Shown here: positions 32,760 to 43,505 of the stretch, piece after piece | Position numbering within the stretch: the first letter of the stretch is position 1 | Layout: each line of letters opens with the position of its first letter | NCBI GenBank assembly: GCA_007922225.1 | Contig: ML679970.1 | Location: 43,992,323-44,056,322, forward strand | DNA: 64,000 bases | Direction of reading: 5' to 3' | Source: Emydura subglobosa | Lineage: Eukaryota; Chordata; Testudines; Chelidae | The notes under the pieces: generated by a model | Seen by the model: only the letters and a program-made list of their open reading frames with translations | Told to the model about the DNA's origin: nothing | The model's database searches: none | Made by a program: the position numbers and the translations under genes

Positions 32760-33420
32760 AGGGCTGACCGGCTTTGGCCACTCTCCTTGCCCTGAGGTCC
32801 CACAGCCAGTATAGCAAAGGGGCGTGGCCACCCTCTGAGATGGACAGGGAGAGCACCCTGCCCACCCCTTGGGGGGCGGAGCCAGAACAGCCATGCCCGG
32901 CCAGCTGGAAGCTGAGGGGCGGGACAAGAAGTATAAAGGGAGAGCCCAGCAGCAGCTCACTTGGGCTGGAGCTGCTGGAGGAGAAGGATGTCTCCCTGCC
33001 ACTGCTGGAGCGCCAGTGGCTACAGCATTGAGACCCGGGTGGAGCTGCCACTAGCCATCTACCCCAGGGAGACCGATGACGACCCCGATAACCCAGTACC
33101 CTCTGGTGAGGCGGTAGGAAGTAGCCCAGGGAAAGCGGACAACAGTCTGATTGTGTTGTGGCCTGATGCTCCATCAGTGTGTTCAGAGGGGACCCTGCTG
33201 ACCCTCCGCCACTGCTAGGGCCCTGGGCTGGGAGATGGTGGAATCGGATGGGCCCGTGTCCCCTTACCCCCCATTCAGATTGCCGTCACAGGTATGTGAC
33301 AGTGAGGGGGGCGCGGCCTCCCTCTGAGACGGCCATGCAGCCCTACACAGAGACAATATGCAGAGTGAGGTCATCCCTTCTCTAAGCTAGTAGCTTGTGT
33401 CTGCACCCCCTTGGGGAAGA
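32760..33420 (+). mobile_element. LTR-like block with GC box and TATA box
   Basis: GGGGCGGGAC at about 32,916 is followed by TATAAAGG at 32,932-32,939. Then comes a leader reading AGAGCCCAGCAGCAGCTCAC and GGAGCTGCTGGAGGAGAAGG. Further on, GTGAGGCGGTAGGAAGTAG, CCCAGGGAAAGCGG and GCCACTGCTAGGGCC match wording I associate with LTRs of turtle LTR retrotransposons. No coding domain is present. A solo LTR is the most economical reading, but ends and target duplication were not resolved. Confidence 0.45.
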
Positions 33421-33459
33421 CCTAGGCAACTGGATCGCCACCCTGTGACATGGGGAAGC

Positions 33460-33930
33460 TTGGAAGGATGAGATTTTTATTGGTACACGTCAATTTCATT
33501 GCGTGCGCACACAATCCAACCAAAGGGTTTCCATCCACAATAACTGAACTGTACCCATAAGCGAAGCACAGGAAATGCTGCTTGAGAGCGTATTAGAGTT
33601 TGATTTAAGGATATTTATATTTTGACGTGATATTGATAATTTGTGAATCAAAAGTTAAAGCTTTATAACCGTTACATCTATGTCTATTAAATGATTCACT
33701 GAGCCCCCCCTGTTTTCTGACCCCCCCCAATTTCCTCCAATTTTGAAAATTTAAATAGATTTAAAAAGCTTAAACCTCCTAATTTGGCCGGATCATTAAC
33801 ATTTCAATAGATAAAAATTGAAGACAAAGCGTAAAGCTAAACAGTTATATTATTCTTCCAAAGGATAAAGCAATACAAATGGAATGCTGCCAGGTCTAGA
33901 GATAACCAGAGTTCGCCCAAGATCTCAAAA
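33460..33930. other. Sharp AT-rich island
   Basis: About 470 bp is strongly AT-rich (for example GATATTTATATTTTGACGTG, GAAAATTTAAATAGATTTAA, AACAGTTATATTATTCTTCC) inside GC-rich flanks. Two short C runs interrupt it near 33,703 and 33,722. There is no open frame of note and no family I know. An inserted element is likely. Confidence 0.5.
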
Positions 33931-35335
33931 TGGCAAAGGCCACTCGACCCGGTCGAGGCTTTTCTTGCGCTAATGAAGGAGACGTCTCTGGCTCCAGGCC
34001 GAAGAGGGGCTGACTCTCCAAGGCGCTGTGTGCACTCAGCGCTCTCGGAAGGCGGTTGCGTCTTGAGGATGGGCCGCAGAGAAGGCAGACTATGGAAGAG
34101 TGGCCTAATGTTTCTCTGAGGCTGGATCCGAGCGGAGCTTGCCTGGTTGAGGCGTGATCATGAGCATTGTCTGCTCTGCGGCCAGCCCTGGGTACCTCTT
34201 AGCTGCACTTTGGTGCTTGCTGTTTTCCCCTTCTGATGGCAGATCTCCCTGCCTGAACCTTTGGGAGATCAGTCCTGCCCAGGAAGTCTAGATAGTAGCC
34301 AGATCCTTTCCATAGATACATGCATGCAGCGCCTGTTGAAATCATTGGGGACTGGCTGAGTATCTGAGAGCAGGAGCTGGCTGAAGTGGTCTTAGTGGGA
34401 AAGTCCTGATATTTTCTTTTCATATGAGATCCTGGCATCCCAGGAAGTTGGTTTTGAGACCCTGAAACGTCCTGGGTTTTTGTTTCAACGGCCGTTCAGT
34501 GGCTGGAACCTCTGCACCATGGCGCTTTCCTCCCCTAGCCTCAGCTCTCCAGCCGGGCATCACCCTCATTGCATGGCTGCCTTGCTCAGCGCCACTGCCA
34601 GCTGGGCGCTTTCCAGTGCCGTGCTGGGGGAGCGCTCTGGGTGGCAGCGAAACGTTCGGGAAGTGGTGCCTTTTACAGCTGGCGAATGAGGGAGGGATGT
34701 AAATAACGATGCACGTAAAACCACAGTGGCAGACTGCCTGCTCCCCGAAGTGGGGGGGTCTGGGCGCATGCTTGCACGTGGCGGTTTCTAAGCGGGTTGA
34801 TGCGCCCAAGAGAACTGCGCGATTCCAGACAGCCGGCAGGGCTGGGTGAGTTTACGGCTCTGATTTGTGTTCCTTAAAACAAACCAGGTAAATGGACTGC
34901 AACATCCTGCCTGGCTGCGATTTTAAGCGTGCCACGAGGCAATTGTTGGTGCTTAACGTTAGCTCCCTCGTATTATGTACGTAGCCGGGCCACCAAATGT
35001 GTACCTGCAGATGCAGCATGAGCAGTGCAGACAGCGTCTGTCGCTTGGAGGAGGCTGCCTTGTGCGTTTCCTGGCCTTTTCAATATTTAAACGTGCGGCC
35101 TTGGTGTTGCGCTAACGGAGGCTTTTGCGTTCAGGGCGGAAGGGGAGGGTTTCTTCACTACTGAAATGCAGCCAGCTCTGGGGAGGGGAGGGCACGTCCA
35201 TCTTTTAAGAGGTGTGCTACAGAAGCAGCGGTGCCCCAGCCGATTCTCTCTGGCTGGAGCCGTTCCACTTTCCGTCCCCGTTAGGGGGGCCAAAGAAGGC
35301 GTGATTCTCACGCTCTCGCTCAGCCGTTGGGGCCC
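33931..35335. other. Unassigned sequence, no gene seen
   Basis: The first few hundred bases may belong to the same insertion as the AT-rich island, since a GACCCGGTC palindrome lies just past its edge. The rest is unique sequence with overlapping short frames. Confidence 0.4.
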
Positions 35336-35339
35336 TCAT

Positions 35340-35425
35340 CTGAGCAGTGGGAGAGCCCTGTTCAAAGAGCCACTCGTCCGGCAGAGGCGGGACTTGAACT
35401 GGGGACGAGGTACCTCCCTGCAGCC
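35340..35425 (-). repeat. MIR-like SINE fragment
   Basis: Plus-strand GCAGAGGCGGGACTTGAACT followed by GGGGACGAGG is the reverse complement of the MIR 'gggttcaagtcccggctctgc' head. Divergence is high. Confidence 0.45.
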
Positions 35426-36808
35426 TGGACTTAAGCCCCTCCCCTCATGGTGCTTAGGACACACCCCTCTCATTGGCACCACCCACTGGCATGCCGGCTC
35501 TTGTGGGCCCCATTCTAAGGCTCCCATCTCTCCCCAGGCTTGGTACAGGGGGCAGGAGTGCTGGAACCTTGGCAGAAGTGGGAGGCCCGTGAGGCCACGC
35601 CCTCTGTGACCCTCCCCCCTCCATGACTCCACCCCTTTCTCCTCCTCTTCCCCCTGACCAGGCTGGGAGCCCAGGGTGTTGTTGGGGGCCCTGGACCCTC
35701 CATCTGCCCTGGGTAGGGGGAGCAGGGGGCCCAAGAACAGCCCCTGGCCTGTGTCCCCACCCTTAGGGCAGGCCCCCCCGGGACAGGTGGAGGGTCCGGG
35801 GTTCCCCACAGCAGCCTGGGCTCTCGGGGCAGCTCTTATCACAGCCTGGCTCTGGCTTCTGGCCTGGCAAGGGGGTGGGGCCTTGGGCGGGGGAAGAAGA
35901 AGGGCCGGGGTGGGGCCACTGACCCCAATCTATGCCCGTGGCCACTGGCCCGCCCTGTTCCGGCGCCCCCGATAGAGCCTCTCCTCGCAGGGCAGCACCC
36001 CAGCCTGCCCGGTTCTCCCCACGGCGGCGCCAGTTATCCCACCCGCGCGCCCCCACACCGAGGCAGGGCTGCTCCCGCCGTCTCCTCGCAGCGCTGCTTC
36101 TTCCAAGGAGACGTGTCTTGACGGCTCCCTCCACGCCCCCACCTCCTGGGAAGCTGCCAGTCACCTGTGGGGGGGCGGGGAGGGGGGGCTGATTGCTGTG
36201 GAATTGCTGAGCACCGCTTCATGGGAAAGGAATGTCGAGTGCGGCCTGGGGCGGATTGTGGAGCGGCAGGGCCGCGGGACCATGTGCGGTGAGCGCCGGC
36301 TGGCGTGTCCGGGCAGACCCCAGCATCTAACCGGGTACCTGGCGTGCGAGGGGAGGACCCGGCGACCCTGCCTGGAACGTAGCAGCTGTTTAACCAAAGA
36401 ACCCCCTGCCCGACTGACTGCTGGGGGGATTTAGGAAAGTAGAAGGAGATGGCCCTGATTGGATCCTAGCCAGGGCAGTGGGGCCAAACTCTGCCCCCAA
36501 AGTGACTGGGAATTGGGCCACGGGATTGTGCGGCTTTGGGTCGTGCCCCGTCCTCGGACTCGGTTTCCCCATCTGTAAATCGAATGCCACTCCGCGACGT
36601 GCTTCGAGAGCCTCCGATACGCTCTAGGAGGCGTGCTGCTGCGGCTTTAAAGGTGGGGCAGCCCAAAGCTGGGTGCGTGAAGGGCCGGGAGAACCGGGCT
36701 ATGCGGGGCAGAAGTTCATCGCTTCTGCTTGGCGGAGTCAGACCCCAAAATACTTGCAGGTTTAGATCATGCGTTTTGCACCCCTGCCACCCTGCAGTTT
36801 TGATTAAG
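35426..36808. other. GC- and CpG-rich sequence, no gene confirmed
   Basis: CpG-dense patches lie at 35,930-36,130 and 36,200-36,370. In the second, GGGACCATGTGCG is followed by GTGAGCGCC, an ATG (36,282-36,284) with a donor at 36,289. It is recorded below as a weak first-exon candidate. A MIR-like CGGTTTCCCCATCTGTAAAT lies at about 36,561. Confidence 0.35.
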
Positions 36809-36888
36809 ACCCCGATCTTCAAAGCTATTTAGGCCGCTGTGAAATCAGCGAGAGTCAGGCCCCTACATAGTTTGGAGGCTCTGGGGCC
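36809..36888. repeat. Foldback element, GATCTTCAAAG...GGGGCC family
   Basis: ACCCCGATCTTCAAAGCTAT with TTAGGCCGC opens it. AGAGTCAGGCCCCTACATAG with TTTGGAGGCTCTGGGGCC closes it in inverted form. It is a diverged relative of 24,528-24,604. Confidence 0.6.
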
Positions 36889-37529
36889 CCCAAAAACGTG
36901 CCAGAGGGTGAACGTCCCTGTTCTTCATGCAGAACCTACTTTTGATCAAAGCAACAGGCCGGGGGCTCGGCGAGGAACCTGGCATCACCAGGCGGCCTGA
37001 CGAAACGGGGGCCAACCGAAGCTCTGCTGCTTCTCTTGGGCCTCGAGGGATGAGCGGCGGCGTTCGTGTAACACCTCCCCTGTCACCGCCGTGAGTTGCT
37101 TTGTCACCCTCTAGTGGCGGCTGGGCCCCAAAATGCTTTGGGGGCCGGCTGTGGGCTTGGACGTTGCGGCTGACTCGTGATGATTTTTCAGGTTTGATCC
37201 CCGCTGTGGCGTTACGGGTAGCGGGGCGGAGTGCTCCCTCCCTCGCTGCTGTCGGCCTCTGTATGAGTGAGTGAGGGGGGACAGCTGCCGTTGCAAAGAG
37301 CTGGTGTAGCCACGAAAGTGAGGGCTCGTGGTCCCGCAACCCCAGGTGTGTGTCTGTTTCTGCAGCACGTTAGACCGCCCAGCCCCTCTCCACAATTATC
37401 CACAACCTGCTCTTTTTTAAAAAAAAAAACAAAACCAAAAAACTGGCAGCCTTTTGTTGACACGTCCCCAGGCTGCTCATCACGGGGGCAAACTCTCCAC
37501 GTTCCCCTCTGGAGCAGGTTTCTCCCTGT
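36889..37529. other. Unassigned sequence with weak CTCF-like motif
   Basis: CACCCTCTAGTGGCGGCTG at 37,105-37,123 reads, on the minus strand, CCACTAGAGGGTG, a 12/14 match to the CTCF core. A T6-A10 tract lies at about 37,413-37,430. No gene is seen. Confidence 0.4.
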
Positions 37530-37840
37530 GTTTTCCTGTCCACTCAGCTGTCATTAAAGCACTCGGCTAATTGCACGCGTGTAACTTGCCTTAAAGCAGC
37601 ATCCGGAACCTGGGATGCAGCCTTTTTTGCTTTTACCAATTGATTAAAAGGGAGGGGAGGGGGAGTCTCTCGCAGCGTGATTGAAACCACAAAGGCAGAT
37701 GGATTTGTGGCATCACCGTGCAGGAATGCTTAAAAAAAAAAATATGCGGGTGGCTTAAACTGCTGCTAATTTACAGCCCAGGGTATAGATTTCTTTCTAC
37801 AGCCGCTTACGTTTTCCTCTTGCGTTAATAGGGTGCCAGT
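37530..37840. promoter_or_regulatory. Candidate conserved non-coding element
   Basis: A lower-GC, homeobox-motif-rich patch: TCATTAAAG, GGCTAATTGC, CCAATTGATTAAAAG, TGCTAATTTACAG and GCGTTAATAG. It differs in composition from its GC-rich neighbours and is not a repeat I recognise. Support is compositional only. Confidence 0.22.
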
Positions 37841-39547
37841 GCAGCAAATTTAGGGGCAGTCGGTGACCTTAGCCCAGGAAGGGTCAGATGAGCACGGGGT
37901 CTGATAATGTATATCCCCTAATGTATGTATAGCCGCTGCCCACAGGAGACCCCGCCTTACCCCCCCGCATACACAGCTGCTCTGTGGGCAATGGGGGTGA
38001 AAGCAGCAACTCGGTTCCCACAGCCCAGCAGGGCATGAACCACGGCTGGCAGGGGCTGGTGCTGGGCAGAGAGATGTGGTGCCCAAGGCACAGGCCGGGG
38101 CGTGGGAGGCTTTGTGCCACGCAGATTCTTGGTGGCGGTGGCCCTGGAGAAGGCTGTGCCAACTCACCTGATCTGCCCCGTAATGCAGAGTGCTTTGGTG
38201 CAAGCCCTCCCTTCCCCGGCTCTGCCCCTACCACCGGGCTCCCTGCCCAGCCCTCTGTGCCTGTTGCTTTTACGCAGCCTACCCTGGCACCAGGGGCTTT
38301 GCACGCTGAGAGCCGCGCTCGGCCCAAGAATCAGGGGGCGGTGGGGGGGACGACTGCCATTGCAAATGGGGAGGAATCTCCACCCGCATGGGCACTTGCT
38401 CTGCTCCGTGCATGGGGCTGAGCCAGGAGGGAGCGAATCTCCCTTGTCACCCGCCGGGCTGTGGGTCAACCCGGGAGGGCTGGGGCGTTGCCCTGCATTT
38501 GGCTCGAAGAGGCCCTGAAATATGGGTCATGATGGGGGAGGGAGGCAGAGCTGGAGGGAACATGAGCCGGACCAGGGGGGAATCGTGGGAGCTCCAGCTG
38601 CACATACATGACGGTCTCCTTTGGTCACACCCGGTGCCCACTTGCCCTCGCGCTGTCCCCTGCAGGGCCCGGGTGCTCAGCGCTGTACATTACAGAGACG
38701 CCACCTGGCCGGGGGGGGGGGGGAGGTGGCATGGCCCGGGATGCGCCGCCAGTTCTCCCCCCGCATTTTTCTGCAGCCCCTATCCCTGGGCAGTCAGCTT
38801 TCTCGCCGGAGCCCTGGCCGGCGGGCGCCTGGCCATCGCAAAGGGCCCCGCCCCGGGTCAGCGGGGAGCGGGCATCCCCGGCAACGAGGTTTTCCTCCCA
38901 TGGAAAGAAGCTCTCAGCTGCCAGGTGCTGTGGGCGGGAAGGGAGGCCAGGACAAAGGGGAAGAATCTGCAGCCTGGGACGATCAATCAAAGCCCTGAAC
39001 GAAAGGGCCACCGTGGGCGGGTGTCAGAGATTCACGCCGGGCTTCAGTCTCTGCGGCGGAGGTGGGTGGCGACTGGTCTGGGGAGAAAAGCCGGCGGGGG
39101 GCTGGCACTGGCCCCCCGTGCCAGCTTTCCCCACGCCGGAGCCCGGCTCTTTGCAGAGAGCGAGCGCCCCACGGGCGGCCTGGCGCCGCCCATTCACTAG
39201 CCCCCTCGCTCTGCTTGATTTAGAGGGATCGTTAAACTCGTTAAAAGGGCAGGGGGTGGTGCTGGGAGCTGTGGTGCCAGGGGCCCAGTGCAACGAGCTG
39301 CTCTGGAGAGCCCCAAGTGCCGTCACCCCCATGCCAGCCCGGGGGGGGGAGGGGGAGAACCATTCTGCCTGCTGGCCCTGGGGTGAGGGCCGCTGACTCA
39401 CACCTCTAAGGCCAGCAGCAGAAGCCTAGATCACTTCTGGGTGGGCGAGGTGGCCCGGCTTCCAGGCCAATGATCCCTGGCTCCCACCTCCCCGGATCTG
39501 CAGCGCCGGACACGCCAGGTGGTATCCGTGCAAAACCCAGCCCCCCC
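37841..39547. other. GC-rich unique sequence, no gene seen
   Basis: Frames of up to 270 codons (38,388-39,200, 38,608-39,396) overlap in two plus frames and one minus frame and have no domain. A G13 run lies at 38,711-38,723. Confidence 0.45.
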
Positions 39548-39566
39548 GAGAGCAGAGGGCGCTGCC
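39548..39566 (+). promoter_or_regulatory. CTCF-like motif
   Basis: GAGAGCAGAGGGCGCTGCC has the AGAGGGCGC core intact and two deviations upstream. Confidence 0.35.
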
Positions 39567-39723
39567 GGGGTTTTGTCTCTGACGGAGGCCGTGCGTCCAG
39601 CGTGGGATCCAGCCTCGGCGGGGAACACAGCACCTTCCCCACACTCCTGTCCCACTGATCAGCCTCACTTCCTCCTGCCCCCGGGCTGGGCCCCACGAGT
39701 GACATCAGCGGTGCCGGTGGGGG

Positions 39724-40585
39724 GAGTGGTAGATACCCTGGAGGGTAGGGATAGGATACAGAGTGACCTAAACAAACTGGAGGATTGGGCCAAAAGAAAT
39801 CTAATGAGGTTCAACAAAGAAAAGTGCAGAGTCCTCCACTTAGGAAGGAAGAATGCCATGCACAGCTACAGACTGGGGACCGACGAGCTGGGCAGCAGCT
39901 CTGCAGAAAAGGACCTGGGGGTAACGGTGGATAAAAAGCCGGATATGAGTCAGCAGTGTGCCCTGGTTGTCAAGAAGGCTAATAGCATATTGGGCTGCAT
40001 TAGGAGGGGCATTTCCAGCAGGATGCAGGAAGTGATGATTCCCCTCTATTCGGCATTGGTGAGGCCGCATTTAGAATATTGTGTCCAGTTTTGGGCCACC
40101 CACTACAGGAAGGATGTGGACAAGTTGGAGAGAGTCCAGTGGAGGGCAACAAAAATGATTAGGGGGCTGGAGCAAATGCCTTATGAGGAGAGGCTGAGGG
40201 AACTGGGCTTGTTTAGTCTGCAGAAGAGAAGAGTGAGGGGGGATTTGGTAGCAGCCTTCAACTACCTGAAAGGGGGTTCCAGGGAGGATGGAGCTAGGCT
40301 GTTCTCGGTGGTGGCAGATGACAGAACAAGGAGCAATGGTCTCAAGTTGCAGGGCGATGTCTAGGTTGGACATTAGGAAAAGGTTTTTCCCTAGGAGGGT
40401 GGTGAAGCACTGGGATGGGTTACCTAGGGAGGTGGGGGAATCTCCATCTTTAGAGGTTTTTAAGCTGAGGCTTGACAAAGCCCTGGCTGGGATGATATAG
40501 CTGAGGTTAGTCCTGTTTTGAGCAGGGGGTTGGACTAGACACCTCCTGAGGTCCCTTCCAACTCTAATAGTCTATGATTCTATGG
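39724..40585 (+). mobile_element. CR1 LINE, 5'-truncated, youngest copy in the window
   Basis: This is the C-terminal part of CR1 ORF2 reverse transcriptase plus the complete 3' end. The frame ending at 40,364 contains [35 protein letters not shown] and [18 protein letters not shown] frameshift near 40,350 moves the rest to another frame, which ends [16 protein letters not shown] ([12 protein letters not shown]) with a stop at 40,498-40,500. The 3' tail has TTGGACTAGACACCTCCTGA, then GGTCCCTTCCAAC, and ends TCTATGATTCTATGG. The 5' truncation at about 39,724 is typical of CR1. With nearly the whole frame open it has decayed much less than the other CR1s here. It cannot move itself, since the catalytic core and endonuclease are absent. 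Confidence 0.93.
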
Positions 40586-41365
40586 AGACCAGGGTTTGGG
40601 GCAGGGGAGCTGGAAGGGGGTCCGGATGTCTGGGCAGTTTGGGGAGCCTGCAGCAGGGGCTTAGCCGGAGCTGTGACCCCCATGTGGGCACAGAGGCGTT
40701 TATTTAGTCACGCTAACCACAGGCGACATGCTGATCTCACACGGGTGGCAATCTCAGGCAGGGAGCGCCGGGCTCTTGCGTTAAGTTCCCTTCCCTGCCG
40801 CCCCGATTCCCGGCCCTCCCTCGGAGGCAGCGAAGCAGAACCCGGGTGTCTTCGTTCTTAATAACATCTCATGATTTTTAAGCCAGTCTCGTGATTTCCT
40901 CAGCTCCAGCGCTTTGGGACACCCTGCGCCCTCGGACCAGGGACCAGGACCCTCCACGCCCCTCTCTCACTTGCACCCGGGAGCCCTCCCCCCCACCTAA
41001 CACCATCCCACCAGCTCGGCCTTAATGGAGCCGTCCCCACGGGATGAGCAAACGGGCTGGTGGCCGGAGGGCCTGATTCGCGGGGTGGCCGGGCGTGGGC
41101 AAGACACAGAATCGTTCTGGGCCCGGGGGCCTGGGGATGACGACTCTGCTGGCTGCTCAGGCTAGGGGCAGCTTTCTCTGCCGGGCGCTTCGGTTTGCTT
41201 GCTCCTATGGGCCGATCGGCTGGTGCACAGCCGGAGGGATCTCTGCTCTTGCAGCTGGGCAGGAAGAGGGGGTGCTCAGTGTTTGAGCTGACCCTTCTAC
41301 TATGAAATGGGACTTCAGGAAACTTTCCCCATATGTTGGTTCTTGGCTTCTGCAGAGGGTCTCTG
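40586..41365. other. GC-rich unique sequence, no gene seen
   Basis: I recognise no repeat or exon here. Confidence 0.45.
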
Positions 41366-41369
41366 ATGG

Positions 41370-41480
41370 CACCCGGAGAGCAGCACGCGATGCCCAGCCC
41401 TGTATCAGCTCTCTGCCGGGACTCGAACCTGTGTCTCCAGGAGACATGGCTGGCTCAGAGCCACTGCACATGTCGCTGGA
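41370..41480 (-). repeat. Possible MIR/tRNA-type SINE head
   Basis: On the minus strand GGTTCGAGTCCCGGCAGAGA carries a perfect Pol III B-box (GGTTCGAGTCC). TGGCTCTGAGCCAGCC lies upstream where an A-box would be. No cloverleaf can be drawn, so a SINE head is more likely than a tRNA gene. Confidence 0.35.
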
Positions 41481-41674
41481 GAGGCCACCATGTCCCCCGA
41501 CCTCACTCATCCCTGGGGAGCCCCTGATACCCCCATGGATGGGGGCCATCGGGCTCCAGCAGCGTCCCTGCCTGCCGCTGGGGGGCTGTCCCAGGGGCTG
41601 GGGGGTGCATGGAGCAACCTCTCCCAGCAGGACCGCTGTGGGGGGAGCTCCCAACTATGCCAGCCCAGCCTCTG

Positions 41675-41690
41675 CCAACAGGGGGCGCTG
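41675..41690 (+). promoter_or_regulatory. CTCF core motif, 13/14
   Basis: CCAACAGGGGGCGCTG differs from CCASYAGRGGGCRS only at the S position. Confidence 0.42.
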
Positions 41691-42165
41691 CGGGAAGCAG
41701 GGTAGGAGCCCTGGCTAGGGGTGGGGCCTGGAGCTTGGAGGAGCCTAGGACCCTGCTGGGAGGAAGGGGGGTCTGAGTCCCGCCGACACTGGTCCAAGCC
41801 CCATCGTTTTGCAGTGTGGACACAGCTCAAGCCGCAGCTCCGCGGCAGAGGGGCTGAGTAGTGCAGTGTGGGCACGGTAGCACGGCTAAGACCTGGTCCC
41901 AGGGGTTGCAAACCCACAGTTATGATGCAGAGCGGACACTTAAGCCCAGGCTCAGAAGCCCCCAGTCCACTTACACTGGCTTTACGCTGTAGTGTAGATG
42001 GGACCCACGTCACTCTGGGCGCAGTACCTGCCCTGCTGTAACAGCCCTGCACACGTGCCAGGGCCGCGTCAGGATATGGCCAGCAGCGACTGGGAGGTGC
42101 TGGACACTCGGGGGACACCTAATGTGCCCGGCTCCCTGCCGGTGCTGGCTGAGCAAAAGGAAATT
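41691..42165. other. Unassigned sequence, no gene seen
   Basis: A possible old repeat at about 41,810-42,010 (GTGTGGACACAGCTCAAGCC, CAGTTATGATGCAGAG) could not be assigned. Confidence 0.4.
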
Positions 42166-42169
42166 GTCT

Positions 42170-42262
42170 GCTAACATTTGAAAAAAATGATCAATTTTGG
42201 ACAATTTTCAGGACTTTCTTTTTTGTTTTATGATGCAAAATTCCATTTCCTGTTTCACCCCT
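42170..42262. repeat. Degenerate GAAA/TTTC-rich repeat
   Basis: GAAAAAAATGATCAATTTTG, then CAATTTTCAGGACTTTC and TTTTTTGTTTTATGATGC place it in the same loose class as 45,655-45,950. Confidence 0.4.
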
Positions 42263-42307
42263 GCGCAATCCCTTTTGCTTTTCCCCGGGGGAGACAAGTG
42301 AGAGAAA

Positions 42308-42557
42308 ATAAGAACACAGGAGCTGCCAGACTGCCTCAGAGATGAGGGCCATCTAGCATGACATCCTGTCTCTCGCAGATGCTAGAGGAAGGTGTCAGAC
42401 CCTCACAGTAGCAGATGTGGGCTAATCTGCTCTCACGGCCACACCACACATCTGGTCTCTCCCAGTCAGTGGTAGGCTTAAACCCTGAATGGTGAGGGTT
42501 AATCTTCCTGCCGGAATGGGTGTAATCATCATAACGCTGCATATTCTTGTGGGCCGT
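42308..42557 (-). mobile_element. CR1 LINE 3' end, first half of an interrupted copy
   Basis: Plus-strand AAGAACACAGGAGCTGCCAG, then GGGCCATCTAGCATGACATC and CTGTCTCTCGCAGATGCTAG are the reversed 3' end of a CR1 subfamily. CAGTCAGTGGTAGGCTTAAA and CCTGAATGGTGAGGGTTAAT continue its 3' UTR. The element resumes at 42,778. Confidence 0.75.
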
Positions 42558-42777
42558 GTTGTAGTAGCCTGCTGGTTCCAGGATATTACAGCGACGGGAG
42601 AGGGGTGGTGTCATCACTTTTACTGGGCCAGCTTCTGTGGGTGAAAGAGACGCGCTTTCCAGCTTACAGAGCAGAAGAAGTGCTCTGTGGTGCTCGGAAG
42701 CACATTTCTCTTGCCGATGGATGTTGGTCCAATAAAAGTTATTACCTGCCTCACCGTGTCTCTGGACATTCTTGTTG
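42558..42777. mobile_element. Foldback element inserted in a CR1
   Basis: The ends are inverted copies with arms of roughly 80 bp. The left arm (about 42,575-42,660) has CACTTTTACTGGGCCAGCTT and GGTGAAAGAGACGCGCTTTC. The right arm (about 42,696-42,777) has GATGTTGGTCCAATAAAAGT and TATTACCTGCCTCACCGTGT. Reverse-complementing the right arm gives ACTTTTATTGGACCAAC, aligned to the left arm. The element breaks a CR1 that reads correctly on both sides. It has no coding capacity, so a non-autonomous DNA transposon is likely. Confidence 0.72.
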
Positions 42778-43040
42778 TCCACACCCATGCCCAAGTCCTC
42801 TTTGAATCGTGCCACGTTCTTGGCCTCGACAATTTCCTGTGGCAGTGAGTTCCACAGGCTAGTTCCACGTTCTATGGAAAAATATTTCCTTGGATCAGGT
42901 TTGAATTTCCCGCCATGTCAGTTCATGGTCTCACCCCTTGGCCTTGTGTTCACAGACAAGGAGAGCGGACCCCCCCCCAGCTCCCTTCTCTAGACCAGCC
43001 AGTATTTTATAGCCTTTTATCCTGCCCCCCCTAGCCAGCC
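42778..43040 (-). mobile_element. CR1 LINE 3' region, second half of the interrupted copy
   Basis: TCTTTGAATCGTGCCACGTT, then TTCCTGTGGCAGTGAGTTCC, ACAGGCTAG and GGAAAAATATTTCCTTGGAT match the reversed CR1 region just inside the 3' UTR. The rest of the RT is missing beyond about 43,040. Confidence 0.75.
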
Positions 43041-43505
43041 AGCTCCTTTCCACAGTAACAGGCTGTGCTGGGGGTGCCTACCCCAGCCAGGTGGTGAAAG
43101 GGCTCATTTAGCCCTGGGTGCATGTAAAGATGAAGCCCAGCTGTGCACTAGAGAGAGGACGTCTCCAGCAGAAGGGGGCTGGCCGGAAGAGCGCTGCCGT
43201 CACGTGTAGGAAGGCTCCCGCGGGATGAGGCGGAAGCCGGGTGGGGGAGGCACAGGAGAGGACCACAGTCCTGTGGCCGACCCTGACACAAGGGCCAGGA
43301 CTGACGCTCTGGGGGGCACGGCTCAGCGAGGTCCCCGCTGAGCCTGGGTCGTTCCGCTTTCCTCTTCTGCCTGGCTTCACCGCCTGTCCCATTAGACCCC
43401 GCCGACTGCGGCTGTACCTGGCTTTCTGCGGCGCCGTCCCCAGGCTCTGATGCGCCATGGGTAGCATGGGGGCTATGACACGTGGCGCGGCAGTGCGGCT
43501 TCCCT
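43041..43505. other. GC-rich unique sequence, no gene seen
   Basis: Overlapping frames on both strands; no domain. Confidence 0.45.

Noticed and set aside
38388..39396. Two overlapping plus-strand frames of 262-270 codons
   Set aside because: They occupy different frames over the same DNA, and a minus frame overlaps too. No domain and no splice structure.
41419..41430. tRNA gene suggested by a perfect B-box on the minus strand
   Set aside because: No cloverleaf, acceptor stem or anticodon arm can be drawn. The neighbourhood fits a degraded MIR/SINE head better.
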